Source: Hyphomicrobiales bacterium
GTDB lineage: Bacteria > Pseudomonadota > Alphaproteobacteria > Rhizobiales > Rhizobiaceae
Direction of reading: 5' to 3'
DNA length: 44,928 nucleotides
Assembly (NCBI GenBank): GCA_002400845.2
Contig: NVRK02000130.1
Span: 1 to 44,928 of the forward strand
Below the pieces are notes generated by a model that made no database searches, had not been told where the DNA came from, and saw only the letters and a program-made list of their open reading frames with translations. Below are positions 16,815 through 25,253 of the stretch, piece after piece. The stretch's first letter is position 1. Every line of letters begins with the position of its first letter. The position numbers and the translations under genes were made by a program.

Positions 16815-17082
16815 ATGAACGAAAATACTGTTGCGACGGTAGACTTTGTGGGGCGTGTTCTTTCATAGCTTAGTGCCAGAAGAAAAGTCACAGCGCGTCG
16901 CCAGTTATATTTCAAATTTCAGATCAGAAGTTGATGTAATAACACATTCTTGCGGCGTATTAGAACCGCGTCAATTGCAACGAATGGATGTGCGCATCAG
17001 GCAAGCCAATGGCAGGTCTTTACCTCAAAAAGGTATGTTAGATGAGACACAACAGGGTGAAAATGTTCAAGATAACACTTAA
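16815..17082 (+). pseudogene. Possible frameshifted small gene
   Basis: An ATG at 16815 has AGGA (16806-16809) six bases upstream, but its frame closes after 17 codons (TAG 16866-16868). The reading frame continues one position over from about 16846 to 17082 and encodes some 78 residues with ordinary amino acid use. Removing one G from the GGGG run at 16850-16853 would join them into one protein of about 88 residues. I do not recognise the product. Either the run carries a real or sequencing indel, or only a short peptide is made. The tail is rich in Gln, Glu and Asn and looks disordered. Confidence 0.35.
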
Positions 17083-17170
17083 TTAACAACACTGTATTTA
17101 AAGTGTCTACGGGGGGGCAGTCATTTGATTCGCTAAAATTCCAGCCAAATAAGTGCTAATATTCCCTAGA

Positions 17171-17273
17171 ACACAAAAATTGTGTGTCTCTAAAAAAACG
17201 TTGTTTTTTCGATTTTTGTCAAAAATTGAACTGTTATGTCAATTCTATCGTAATTAATTCGATTTTCAATCGA
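17171..17273. repeat. Run of four short perfect inverted repeats upstream of gdh
   Basis: ACACAA/TTGTGT (17171-17185), AAAAAAC/GTTTTTT (17193-17209), TCAA/TTGA (17219-17229) and TCGATT/AATCGA (17259-17273) each have a three-base centre. They lie in a 103-base stretch 100 bases before the dehydrogenase start. The second could end transcription; the others may be operators. The region is otherwise very AT-rich. Confidence 0.45.
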
Positions 17274-17374
17274 TATATCTGCCTAAAAGTCAAAAAAAGA
17301 CGTGCATTCTCAAAAAACTATGCAAGCATTGAAGTCTAATAATTGCTGCAATGGACAAAATTAGGAGCCCCTCC

Positions 17375-18814
17375 ATGTCATCGATTAATGCCCAAATTGA
17401 AAATGAACTTTCCTTTCGTCAAAGTGTTGATGTACTGTTTAATAGAGCTGCATCGAAATTGGATTTATCACCCGGTCTGATTGAAAAAATAAGAGTTTGT
17501 AATTCTACTTACACAGTAAGGTTTGGAGTGAAGCTAAGGGGAGACTATTACACATTTACAGGCTATCGTTCAGTACACTCAGAACATGCTGAACCTGTAA
17601 AAGGCGGCATTCGCTATGCGCTTGGTGTTAATCAAGATGAAGTAGAGGCGCTTGCCGCGCTGATGACTTATAAGTGCGCGATTGTTGAAGTGCCATTTGG
17701 TGGTTCGAAAGGCGGCCTTCGTATCAATCCACGTGAATGGGACGACGATGAACTGGAAAAAATCACCCGCCGTTTTGCATATGAGTTAATCAAACGCGAT
17801 CTAATCAATCCATCGCAAAATGTACCTGCGCCAGATATGGGGACAGGCGAGCGTGAAATGGCTTGGATTGCAGATCAATATCGCCGCATGAACACAACAG
17901 ATATTAATGCGCGTGGTTGTGTAACGGGTAAACCGCTAAACGTCGGTGGTATTAGAGGCCGTACCGAAGCTACGGGCAGAGGGGTGCAATATGCGCTTCA
18001 AGAAATGTTCCGCAATAAAGAAGACATTAAGATTGCGGGGCTTGATGGCGAATTGGCTGGCAAGCGCATTATTGTGCAAGGCTTTGGTAATGTGGGTTAT
18101 CACGCGGCAAAGTTTTTACAAGAAGAAGACGATGCAAAAATCATCAGTATCATTGAATATAATGGCGGCTTAACCAACGAAAAAGGCATTGATGTTCAAG
18201 CCGCAAAAGATTGGTTTGTCGAAAAAGGTTCTTTCGAACATTATGAGGGAGGCATTTTTGTAAAAGATACCAGCGAGATGATTGAGGGAGAGTGCGATAT
18301 TCTTATTCCTGCGGCCTTAGAGGGCGTTATCAATATTTCTAATGCAGATAGGATCGATGCAAATGTAATAATCGAAGCCGCCAATGGTCCTGTAACCTCA
18401 GGTGCGGATGAAATTTTACGCAAAAAAGGCGTGGTGATTATCCCAGATATGTATGCCAATGCTGGCGGTGTTACGGTTTCTTATTTCGAATGGGTCAAAA
18501 ATTTATCGCACATCAGGTTTGGGCGTATGCAACGGCGTGAAGAAGAAGCGCGTAGTAGAATGTTGATTGCTGAGATCGAGAAAAATACAGACGCAAAGTT
18601 TTCAAAAGAGTTTAAAATCAATTATATCAAAGGGGCTGATGAGTTAACATTAGTGCGCTCTGGACTAGATGATACAATGCGCGCTGCTTATGGTGATATG
18701 CGTGAACTTTGGCATCAAAATCGTAGCGATGATAAAGAGTTTGACCTTCGAACTGCCGCCTTTATGATTTCTATTCAGCGTGTTGCCGATACATATAAGG
18801 CTTTAAGTATTTAA
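17375..18814 (+). CDS. Glu/Leu/Phe/Val dehydrogenase (glutamate dehydrogenase type)
   Basis: The enzyme would interconvert glutamate and 2-oxoglutarate plus ammonia with NAD(P). The 479-residue protein carries the substrate motif KGGIRY (about 76-81), the catalytic Lys segment VPFGGSKGGL (106-115), VPAPDMGTGEREMAWI, and the nucleotide-binding QGFGNVGYHAAKF in the second domain. ATG 17375 has AGGAG seven bases upstream, so the earlier in-frame ATG is not used. A tail of some 60 residues beyond the canonical fold includes SGLDDTMRAAYGDM. It is a single-gene unit. Substrate preference within the family cannot be fixed by eye; glutamate is most likely. Confidence 0.92.
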   Translation: MSSINAQIENELSFRQSVDVLFNRAASKLDLSPGLIEKIRVCNSTYTVRFGVKLRGDYYTFTGYRSVHSEHAEPVKGGIRYALGVNQDEVEALAALMTYKCAIVEVPFGGSKGGLRINPREWDDDELEKITRRFAYELIKRDLINPSQNVPAPDMGTGEREMAWIADQYRRMNTTDINARGCVTGKPLNVGGIRGRTEATGRGVQYALQEMFRNKEDIKIAGLDGELAGKRIIVQGFGNVGYHAAKFLQEEDDAKIISIIEYNGGLTNEKGIDVQAAKDWFVEKGSFEHYEGGIFVKDTSEMIEGECDILIPAALEGVINISNADRIDANVIIEAANGPVTSGADEILRKKGVVIIPDMYANAGGVTVSYFEWVKNLSHIRFGRMQRREEEARSRMLIAEIEKNTDAKFSKEFKINYIKGADELTLVRSGLDDTMRAAYGDMRELWHQNRSDDKEFDLRTAAFMISIQRVADTYKALSI

Positions 18815-18839
18815 AACGCCAACATAAAACGGTGTTCTA

Positions 18840-18882
18840 CAGTCGTTTGCATAAATGCCATTTATTGGATTGCATGCGGCTG
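18840..18882 (+). terminator. Stem-loop downstream of the dehydrogenase gene
   Basis: CAGTCG (18840-18845) pairs with CGGCTG (18877-18882, one G:T), and inside it ATAAAT/ATTTAT (18851-18865) forms a perfect 6-bp hairpin with loop GCC. A short TTT follows. It begins 26 bases after the stop and probably ends the transcript. Confidence 0.45.
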
Positions 18883-19005
18883 TTTAACCAATGAATTACG
18901 CTTATTTAGCTGGACTTTATACATTCTTCGCGGCATATACGAAATAACAGACACTTCAAATACTTTTCATTTGGTTTGTACGAATGAAAAAAGGAAATTG
19001 ATCGA

Positions 19006-19380
19006 ATGCTTCTCTTTAAACAATTTTTCACATGGTGGAATGGTTCAACTTGGGGAACACGTTTTTACACATGGCGTAAAGGCGATAAAGTTGGTGAAGA
19101 TGAGTTTGGCAATATCTATTATCAAGGTGACGGCGGTCGCAGATGGGTTCAATATGCAGGGTATGCAGATCCAACTACAATTCCAGCAGGGTGGCATGGG
19201 TGGATGCATCACCGTGTAGATACGCCGCCAAGCGAAGAAGAGTATAAGCGTCGCGAATGGGAATTAGGACCTAAGCCTAATCCTACAGGTTCAGCAGATG
19301 CATATTTTCCAAAAGGTTCTATTTCAAATCAAGAATCACGCCCAACTGTAACGGGTGATTATGACGCTTGGCGTCCATAG
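19006..19380 (+). CDS. NADH:ubiquinone oxidoreductase accessory subunit NDUFA12 family
   Basis: NDUFA12 (B17.2) is an accessory subunit of complex I, shared by mitochondria and alphaproteobacteria, lying at the membrane-arm/peripheral-arm junction. The 124 residues show the family pattern: WWNGSTWGTRFYTWRKG (10-26), VGEDEFGNIYYQ (29-40), RRWVQYAGY (45-53) and PAGWHGWMHHR (60-70), with a Pro-rich tail. An AAGGAA sequence lies ten bases before the ATG. It is followed by DUF2155 and aat, an order common in rhizobia and away from the nuo operon. Confidence 0.93.
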   Translation: MLLFKQFFTWWNGSTWGTRFYTWRKGDKVGEDEFGNIYYQGDGGRRWVQYAGYADPTTIPAGWHGWMHHRVDTPPSEEEYKRREWELGPKPNPTGSADAYFPKGSISNQESRPTVTGDYDAWRP

Positions 19381-19537
19381 ATTTTCTTTTTCAAGTTTAC
19401 ACATTTTAGGCATAGAGCAAGCATTGCACAGTATACTGTCAACTCGCGTTAGCTATGTCTTGGAACTGTCCGAATCTCATGATAGAAGAAGCTTACGATA
19501 GGTTGCAATTTTGGCAACTAAATATGGCGGCATAATT

Positions 19538-19996
19538 ATGAAGTTTCAATTGTCTAATTCATTTAGCCTTACAAAAATATGTAATAAAACCATTACTTTG
19601 GCTAAAATGACGATTCCAATTGCATTTATTGCTCTCTTTGCTTCCAATACTTTGGCACAAGAAGATCAAAAAATTTCGAATCGTGTTGCTGTTTTTTCTG
19701 GCATTGATAAAATCACAGGCCGCATCCATACCTTTGATGTCTATGTGAATGAAACTGTTCAATTCGGTGCGCTGCAAGTTACGCTTCGCGTGTGTTATTC
19801 AAGACCTGCAACAGAAACGCCAAAAACGACCGCATTTCTAGAAGTAGATGAAATTACGCTTGATGCAAAAATTAGACGTATTTTTAATGGCTGGATGTTT
19901 GCCGATAGCCCAGGTCTAAATGCGATTGAGCACCCAGTTTATGATATCTGGTTAAAAGATTGCAAAATGGAATCAGACGTTCCACCACCATCATAG
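19538..19996 (+). CDS. DUF2155 domain secreted protein
   Basis: This 152-residue protein starts with about 45 residues holding a hydrophobic signal (MTIPIAFIALFASNTLAQ), probably cleaved after TLAQ. The mature part fits DUF2155: AVFSGIDKITGRIHTFDVYVNETVQFGALQV, a single-Cys RVCYSRP loop, LEVDEI and WMFADSPGLNAIEHPVYDIWLKDC. The two Cys residues probably form a disulfide in the periplasm. Function is unknown; the family is alphaproteobacterial and regularly adjacent to NDUFA12 and aat. ATG 19538 is preferred to an upstream TTG. Its final 58 bases overlap aat on the opposite strand. Confidence 0.88.
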   Translation: MKFQLSNSFSLTKICNKTITLAKMTIPIAFIALFASNTLAQEDQKISNRVAVFSGIDKITGRIHTFDVYVNETVQFGALQVTLRVCYSRPATETPKTTAFLEVDEITLDAKIRRIFNGWMFADSPGLNAIEHPVYDIWLKDCKMESDVPPPS

Positions 19997-20649
19997 CCAT
20001 CTAGATTATCGCTTTTTGAACCTGTTTTACTGTACGGAAAGAAATTAGCTTCTTGACTAACCGCATCTGCAAGTAATGTTTCATAATCCTCTTTTGTAAC
20101 TTCCATAACGCCAAACTTTTCTAAATGTGGCGTGGTAAATTGCGTATCTAAAAGTTGAAATCCGCCAAGGCGCATGCGGTGTACTAAATGCGTTAGTGCT
20201 ATTTTAGAAGCATTGGTTTTTCGACTAAACATACTCTCTCCAAAAAAAGCCGCCCCAACTTTAACGCCATAAAGACCACCAACCAATTCATCTTCTAGCC
20301 AGCATTCTACACTATGGGCATGTCCAATATTATGCAGACCGACATAAGCTTGCATAATTTTATCATTGATCCATGTGGTATCTCTGTCCGGCGCTTCTTC
20401 AGCACATAAGCGCATCACATCTGCAAAGGCTGTATCTACCTTGATCGTAAATGGATTTTTACGCATTGCTTTTCTAAGGCTACGGGGCAGGTGGAATTTA
20501 TCGAGCGGTAGAACACCGCGCATTTCTGGTTGAACCCAAAAGATAGAAGGGTCATCCGCGCCTTCCGACATTGGAAATATACCAACGGTGTAGGCTTTTA
20601 TAAGCAATTCCGGAGTTAAGTCCGGCAATATGTAATCAACACCTTCCAT
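19939..20649 (-). CDS. aat: Leucyl/phenylalanyl-tRNA-protein transferase
   Basis: Aat transfers Leu or Phe from tRNA to proteins with N-terminal Arg or Lys, marking them for ClpAP/ClpS degradation in the N-end rule pathway. The 236 residues contain YTVGIFPMSE (16-25), WVQPEMRGVLPL, HSVECWLEDELVGGLYGVKVG and the family core FFGESMFSRKTNASK, followed by LLDTQF. A tail of about 35 residues (SKTGSKSDNLDGYDGGG...) extends past the enzyme domain, and its coding region overlaps DUF2155 on the other strand. It lies 136 bases downstream of the accBC terminator region. Confidence 0.96.
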   Translation of the reverse strand: MEGVDYILPDLTPELLIKAYTVGIFPMSEGADDPSIFWVQPEMRGVLPLDKFHLPRSLRKAMRKNPFTIKVDTAFADVMRLCAEEAPDRDTTWINDKIMQAYVGLHNIGHAHSVECWLEDELVGGLYGVKVGAAFFGESMFSRKTNASKIALTHLVHRMRLGGFQLLDTQFTTPHLEKFGVMEVTKEDYETLLADAVSQEANFFPYSKTGSKSDNLDGYDGGGTSDSILQSFNQIS

Positions 20650-20728
20650 CAGATTGTAATACGGTGCTTAAAAGCTGTTGGCAATCTGCTTTTAAAAGTC
20701 TTCCCAATAAGATGCATATTAACGCAAC

Positions 20729-20755
20729 AAAAAACCCCACATCATAGATGCAGGG
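20729..20755 (-). terminator. Intrinsic terminator of accBC
   Basis: Read on the minus strand, CCCTGCATC pairs with GATGTGGGG (two G:T pairs) around a TAT loop and is followed by six T. In plus coordinates the arms are 20747-20755 and 20735-20743, with the T-run at 20729-20734. It lies 31 bases after the accC stop. Confidence 0.85.
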
Positions 20756-20785
20756 CTTGAAAAATTACTATTTAAGAATCTGCGA

Positions 20786-22132
20786 TTAAGCTTCTTTTCC
20801 CGCCAAATATTTTTCCAACCAGTGAATGTTGTAGTCACCTGAAAGAACATCTGGGTTTGTTACAAGATCTTGGAACAGTGGAATCGTCGTGTTGATACCA
20901 TCAACCACAAATTCATCTAATGCACGGCGCAAACGCATCAAGCATTCATCGCGTGTGCGACCTGTTACAATCAATTTTCCGATCAAACTGTCATAGTAAG
21001 GCGGAATTGTATAACCTTGATAAACGCCAGAATCCACACGCACACCCAAACCACCAGGAGGGTGATAATATTCAATTCTACCAGGAGAGGGAATGAATGT
21101 TTGGTGATGTTCTGCATTAATTCGGCACTCAATCGCGTGTCCGCGAAAGATAACATCCTTTTGCGTTACTGAAAGACCTTCTCCAGCGGCGATGTGCAAT
21201 TGCTCGTTGACAAGGTCAATGCGCGTAATCATTTCTGTTACTGGGTGTTCTACCTGCAAGCGAGTATTCATTTCGATGAAATAAAATTCGCCATTCTCAT
21301 ACAAAAACTCAATTGTTCCTGCACCAGAATAGCCAAGACCTGCAATAGCTTTGGAACAAATTTCGCCAATTTTATCGCGTTGTTCATCATTAAGTGCCGG
21401 AGAAGATGCTTCCTCCAAAACTTTTTGGTGACGACGTTGTAGCGAACAGTCACGCTCACCAAGGTGGATAGCACCACCTTTGCCATCGCCCATTACCTGA
21501 ACTTCGATATGGCGTGGTGTTGATAGATATTTTTCGATGTAAACTGCACTATCGCCAAAGGCTGCACCAGCTTCAGTACGACACGTATGCAACGCTTCAG
21601 ATATATCTTCTTCGCTGTTCGCAACTTTCATGCCGCGTCCACCGCCACCAGAGGCAGCTTTAATAATAACCGGATAACCGATTTCAGCCGCAATGCGCAT
21701 GGCTTCTTTGTCATCTGTCACTTCGCCATCAGACCCTGGTACAACAGGAATGCCTAAAGCTTTAACAGTGCGCTTTGCTTCAATCTTATCGCCCATTGTG
21801 CGAATGTGATCGCCTGATGGACCAATAAATGTAATGTTGTGCTCTTTAAGAACGTCAGCAAACTTTGCATTTTCAGATAGAAAACCATAACCAGGGTGAA
21901 TGGCGTCTGCGCCAGTAATTTCACATGCGGCTAAAATCTCATGCATATTTAAGTAGCTGTCTTTCGACGCTGGCGGCCCAATACAAACACTTTCGTCAGC
22001 AAGACGCACATGCATTGCACGTTCATCAGCCGTTGAGTGTACTGCAACTGTTGGAATACCAAGTTCTTTACAAGCGCGAAGAATACGAAGAGCAATCTCT
22101 CCTCTATTCGCTATAAGTACTTTATTGAACAT
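20786..22132 (-). CDS. accC: Acetyl-CoA carboxylase, biotin carboxylase subunit
   Basis: AccC carboxylates the biotin carried by AccB using ATP and bicarbonate, the first half-reaction of acetyl-CoA carboxylase in fatty acid synthesis. At 448 residues it matches the E. coli length. The N-terminal [20 protein letters not shown] strand, the Gly-rich ATP loop [13 protein letters not shown] (about 158-170), the [17 protein letters not shown] segment, the metal-binding [14 protein letters not shown] and the C-terminal domain are all intact. It is directly downstream of accB in one operon that ends at a strong terminator. Confidence 0.98.
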   Translation of the reverse strand: MFNKVLIANRGEIALRILRACKELGIPTVAVHSTADERAMHVRLADESVCIGPPASKDSYLNMHEILAACEITGADAIHPGYGFLSENAKFADVLKEHNITFIGPSGDHIRTMGDKIEAKRTVKALGIPVVPGSDGEVTDDKEAMRIAAEIGYPVIIKAASGGGGRGMKVANSEEDISEALHTCRTEAGAAFGDSAVYIEKYLSTPRHIEVQVMGDGKGGAIHLGERDCSLQRRHQKVLEEASSPALNDEQRDKIGEICSKAIAGLGYSGAGTIEFLYENGEFYFIEMNTRLQVEHPVTEMITRIDLVNEQLHIAAGEGLSVTQKDVIFRGHAIECRINAEHHQTFIPSPGRIEYYHPPGGLGVRVDSGVYQGYTIPPYYDSLIGKLIVTGRTRDECLMRLRRALDEFVVDGINTTIPLFQDLVTNPDVLSGDYNIHWLEKYLAGKEA

Positions 22133-22151
22133 ATTTTACCTTATTCAGTGA

Positions 22152-22604
22152 CTATTCAACAACAATAAGAGGCTCACCAAATTCAACTGGTTGAGAATTC
22201 TCTACAAGAATAGCAGTAACTTTACCCGCTTTGGGAGCGGCGATTTGGTTCATTGTTTTCATTGCTTCAACAATCACAACAGTTTGACCAGCTTTTACGC
22301 TGTCACCAACATTCACAAACACAGAAGCGTCAGGGGATGGCGAAAGATAGACTGTTCCAACCATAGGCGATTTAACTGCTCCAGGATTGTTTGCTGGGTC
22401 AGTAGATTCTGCTGGAGCAGGTGCCGCCACAGCAGGTGCCGCTGCAACAGGCGCTGCTGCTTGAACAAAATGTCCACCGCCACGTGCTACACGAATGCGT
22501 AATGAATCTTGTTCTACTTCGATTTCATTCAGATCAGTCTCTTTAAGAAGCGCTGCTAAATCGCGGATTAACTCTTGGTCGATAGAAGGTTTTTTGGCTG
22601 CCAT
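22152..22604 (-). CDS. accB: Acetyl-CoA carboxylase biotin carboxyl carrier protein
   Basis: AccB carries carboxybiotin between the biotin carboxylase and the carboxyltransferase. The 150 residues comprise an N-terminal helical part (1-40), an Ala/Pro-rich flexible linker (about 48-72) and a biotinyl domain with the biotinylated K116 in VEAMKTMNQ. The usual second Met after Lys is Thr here, as in several rhizobial homologues I recall. The loop [23 protein letters not shown] contains the BCCP-specific thumb. It is 19 bases upstream of accC. Confidence 0.97.
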   Translation of the reverse strand: MAAKKPSIDQELIRDLAALLKETDLNEIEVEQDSLRIRVARGGGHFVQAAAPVAAAPAVAAPAPAESTDPANNPGAVKSPMVGTVYLSPSPDASVFVNVGDSVKAGQTVVIVEAMKTMNQIAAPKAGKVTAILVENSQPVEFGEPLIVVE

Positions 22605-22698
22605 TTTGCTTTGCCCGAACTTTATAGTGTTTCATTGAATAGTATTCTAAGCAGGTGTCAGAACATATTTCAAATGTTATATAGTGGAGTTGCCTACA

Positions 22699-22745
22699 GG
22701 AAAACCCCGATAATGAAATTCATTCATTAAATCAGAGGGTTTTCC
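22699..22745. terminator. Inverted repeat between dsbA-like gene and accB
   Basis: GGAAAACCC (22699-22707) and GGGTTTTCC (22737-22745) are a perfect 9-bp pair with a 29-base loop. On the minus strand it follows the DsbA-like stop by 46 bases and precedes accB. The AAAACCC..GGGTTTT form resembles an intrinsic terminator with a large loop; a role in accBC control is also possible. Confidence 0.4.
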
Positions 22746-22791
22746 ACTATGGCTGACTTTAAAATATAGAGCTAAAAGTGATTTTAGTGTC

Positions 22792-23610
22792 TTAACCGCA
22801 CTCTGCTTTGCCACATTTACGAAGGTTGTTTATTTGAGGCATAAGGCGATCATATCCAACCGCGCCAAAAACAACCTTGTCTCCTATGATATAAGATGGC
22901 GTGCCGGTAATGCCTAAACCATCAGCTATTTCGTAAACTTCTTGAACAGCCTTAGTAAGTTGCGGGTTATTCATCTCTGTCGTCATTATCGCTTCATCTG
23001 CACCAAGATCAATCGCTATATCCATGGCTCTTTGTCCGTTCTTGCCACCAGTTGCACCCAAAAGAGCCCGATGAAATGCATCATATTTTTCAGGGTATTT
23101 ATTAATTAAGGCCAAACTTACACGGTGCGCCTGCAAAGAGTTTTCACCAAGCACAGGAAACTCTTTCATTACGAACTTCACATCTTTGTTCTCTTTAACA
23201 ATGCGGTACATGTCGTTCATGGCGCGTTTGCAAAAACCGCAATTATAATCAAAAAATTCAACGACAGTTACTTTTGCATCTGGATCGCCAATAATCATTT
23301 GGTTTTGAGAATGATAAATTTGCTCATTCATATCGACCAATGTTTTAGCCTGTTTTGCAGCGGTCAAGGCAGTTTGCTTGGCTTCTAAAGCCGTTTGAAC
23401 CTCTATCATGATCTCAGGGTTTTCCAACAAATAAGATCGTATAATTTTTTCGATAGCTTTTTTATCTATCTCTTGTGCGATTGCAAAATCATTACTGGTG
23501 AAAACAGGGGACGCAATAAACGAAACACCTAACAAAAGCGTTGCGCCAAAAGTGCGTATTTCTTTTAAAAATCTCGAAGAAAAATTTATTTTGGTATATG
23601 CGCGCAACAT
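22792..23610 (-). CDS. DsbA-family periplasmic thiol oxidoreductase (Com1-like)
   Basis: This 272-residue protein has a signal sequence (hydrophobic 22-38, probable cleavage near FAIAQ) and a helical N-terminal extension of about 60 residues (ExxxKIIRSYLLENPEIMIEVQ), as in Com1/BcfH-like DsbA relatives. The thioredoxin-fold domain follows with the active-site CGFC (124-127), EFPVLGENS and the cis-Pro loop GITGTPSYIIG. Two more Cys sit at the C-terminus (KCGKAECG). It probably makes or shuffles disulfides in envelope proteins. ATG 23610 has GGAG upstream; a TTG further up is unlikely. The M48 protease gene lies 43 bases upstream on the same strand. Confidence 0.9.
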   Translation of the reverse strand: MLRAYTKINFSSRFLKEIRTFGATLLLGVSFIASPVFTSNDFAIAQEIDKKAIEKIIRSYLLENPEIMIEVQTALEAKQTALTAAKQAKTLVDMNEQIYHSQNQMIIGDPDAKVTVVEFFDYNCGFCKRAMNDMYRIVKENKDVKFVMKEFPVLGENSLQAHRVSLALINKYPEKYDAFHRALLGATGGKNGQRAMDIAIDLGADEAIMTTEMNNPQLTKAVQEVYEIADGLGITGTPSYIIGDKVVFGAVGYDRLMPQINNLRKCGKAECG

Positions 23611-23653
23611 TTTAGATGTCTCCAAACAGGATAAATTCGAATCAATTTAATTT

Positions 23654-25075
23654 CTATTTTTTCTTTTTCCGTTTGTACAACACAATATCTTGAAGGCGAA
23701 GCCATTGTGGTGAATTTGTGTTCACTTTTGCTTGAGCTCGTAGTGCAAATTTTTTGGCTTCTTTATATCTGCCTAAAATAAATTTTTGTTCTGCTGTGGC
23801 CGCTAATGCCAGCCCAGTTTGGCCAGTACGACCATAGGCCATTGCTAAAAATTGATAGCCAATAATTGTAGAGGGGTCTTTTGCTAAGCCCCTTTTAAGC
23901 TGTGTAATGGCTTCGTTTACATACGTATTGCCCTTTGTGCCTAGCAATAATTGTCCATAAGTTATGCGTAATAAGCCAGATTTATAACGGTCCAATTTAA
24001 TGGCACGCTTCATAGAAGGTATGCCATGTTTAGATTTACCAGCACGATGCAGAATTTCAGCCTTCATTTCGTGTAAATAAGCATTTTTAGGCTGTTCTTT
24101 TATCAGTTTCTCAATGCCTTTTAAGGCTGCCGTTGTTCTGCCAGATTTAAAGTGAGCAATTGCTAATCCATAACGCGCTGGCGCACCATTTAAATTATTT
24201 TTAAACAACCGCTGTACGGCCTTAAAGCCTTGCGTATAGGCTGCAATTTTCGCGCGCGCCATATCGTGTCGTAATTGTAGTGCAGGGCTGTCCTTTTTGT
24301 GGAGATTAGGATCTCTATTCACAAGCGTTTTTAAAAGCGAAATTCGTGCACGTGGTAAAGGGTGGGATTGCAAAAATGGGTCAGGGCGTGACCCGTTAAA
24401 GGTCATTTTGCTCTGGAAACGTTGAAAAGTTTTAAGCATTCCAAGACCAGATTGTTTTGATTTTTTCAATAAAGTAATAGCAGCCCTATCTGCGGCGGCT
24501 TCTTCATCACGTTTATATGAGAGCAAGTTTCTTTGTAATGCGCCTGGAGTACCCGCAATAATAGCTGTACCAACTTCTTCTGAACCGCGCCCTCCAGCCA
24601 CAATTGCACCAGCGCCTAACAAAATACCAATAGCGCCCAATACCTGTGCTTTTGCTATTCTATCTCTCATGCGCACCTGATGACCGCCTATTATATGGCC
24701 AGTTTCGTGGGCAATAACACCAATTATTTCGTTAGGTGTGGCTGACCTAGTGAGCGCGCCTGTATGAATAAACATGCTACTGCCCGTTACAAAGGCATTA
24801 AAGCTGGTGTTATTTACAATATAAACATCAACCGCTTTGCGATTTAATTTTGCAGCTTTAAAAATTGGCAATGTATAAGATTTTAAAAGCCCTTCAATTT
24901 CTGCATCACGTATCAAAGACAGCCCTCGTGCATTGGATGTCAAAGTAGATGAGAGTGTCAATGATAGGGACGTCGTGAGAATAATCAAACATTTGATTAC
25001 CAGCTTAAGAATGGAAGTTTTTGTTCCTCCCAACATAGTGAGTGTGGAAAGGTGTGTGTTTGATTTTAAATACAT
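23654..25075 (-). CDS. M48 family metalloprotease with TPR repeats (BepA-like)
   Basis: BepA-type proteases act in the periplasm on misassembled outer-membrane proteins. The 473 residues have an N-terminal hydrophobic segment (about 22-48) serving as signal peptide, the zinc motif HETGH (123-127), a third ligand in YKRDEEAAADR (E192, D196) and an internal hydrophobic Gly/Ala stretch around 143-163. After residue 270 the chain is helical and repetitive, as expected for TPR units. The tail ends in KRKKKK. It is immediately upstream of the DsbA-like gene, so the two likely form an envelope quality-control unit. Start choice is uncertain: a second ATG lies at 25036. Confidence 0.9.
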   Translation of the reverse strand: MYLKSNTHLSTLTMLGGTKTSILKLVIKCLIILTTSLSLTLSSTLTSNARGLSLIRDAEIEGLLKSYTLPIFKAAKLNRKAVDVYIVNNTSFNAFVTGSSMFIHTGALTRSATPNEIIGVIAHETGHIIGGHQVRMRDRIAKAQVLGAIGILLGAGAIVAGGRGSEEVGTAIIAGTPGALQRNLLSYKRDEEAAADRAAITLLKKSKQSGLGMLKTFQRFQSKMTFNGSRPDPFLQSHPLPRARISLLKTLVNRDPNLHKKDSPALQLRHDMARAKIAAYTQGFKAVQRLFKNNLNGAPARYGLAIAHFKSGRTTAALKGIEKLIKEQPKNAYLHEMKAEILHRAGKSKHGIPSMKRAIKLDRYKSGLLRITYGQLLLGTKGNTYVNEAITQLKRGLAKDPSTIIGYQFLAMAYGRTGQTGLALAATAEQKFILGRYKEAKKFALRAQAKVNTNSPQWLRLQDIVLYKRKKKK

Positions 25076-25253
25076 AGCAGAATCAAATTCTCATCAATTT
25101 TCAATAAGCTTATGTTATGACATCATTTTAGTGGCGACAAGGTGGCGTTGCCCAGTCTTGTTGAATATAGAGCCCAATTAAATGTAAAGTGATTGCCCTT
25201 ACAATATTTGAGTACTTTATGAGTACATAATTGCAGTTTTAGAAAGTAACACC

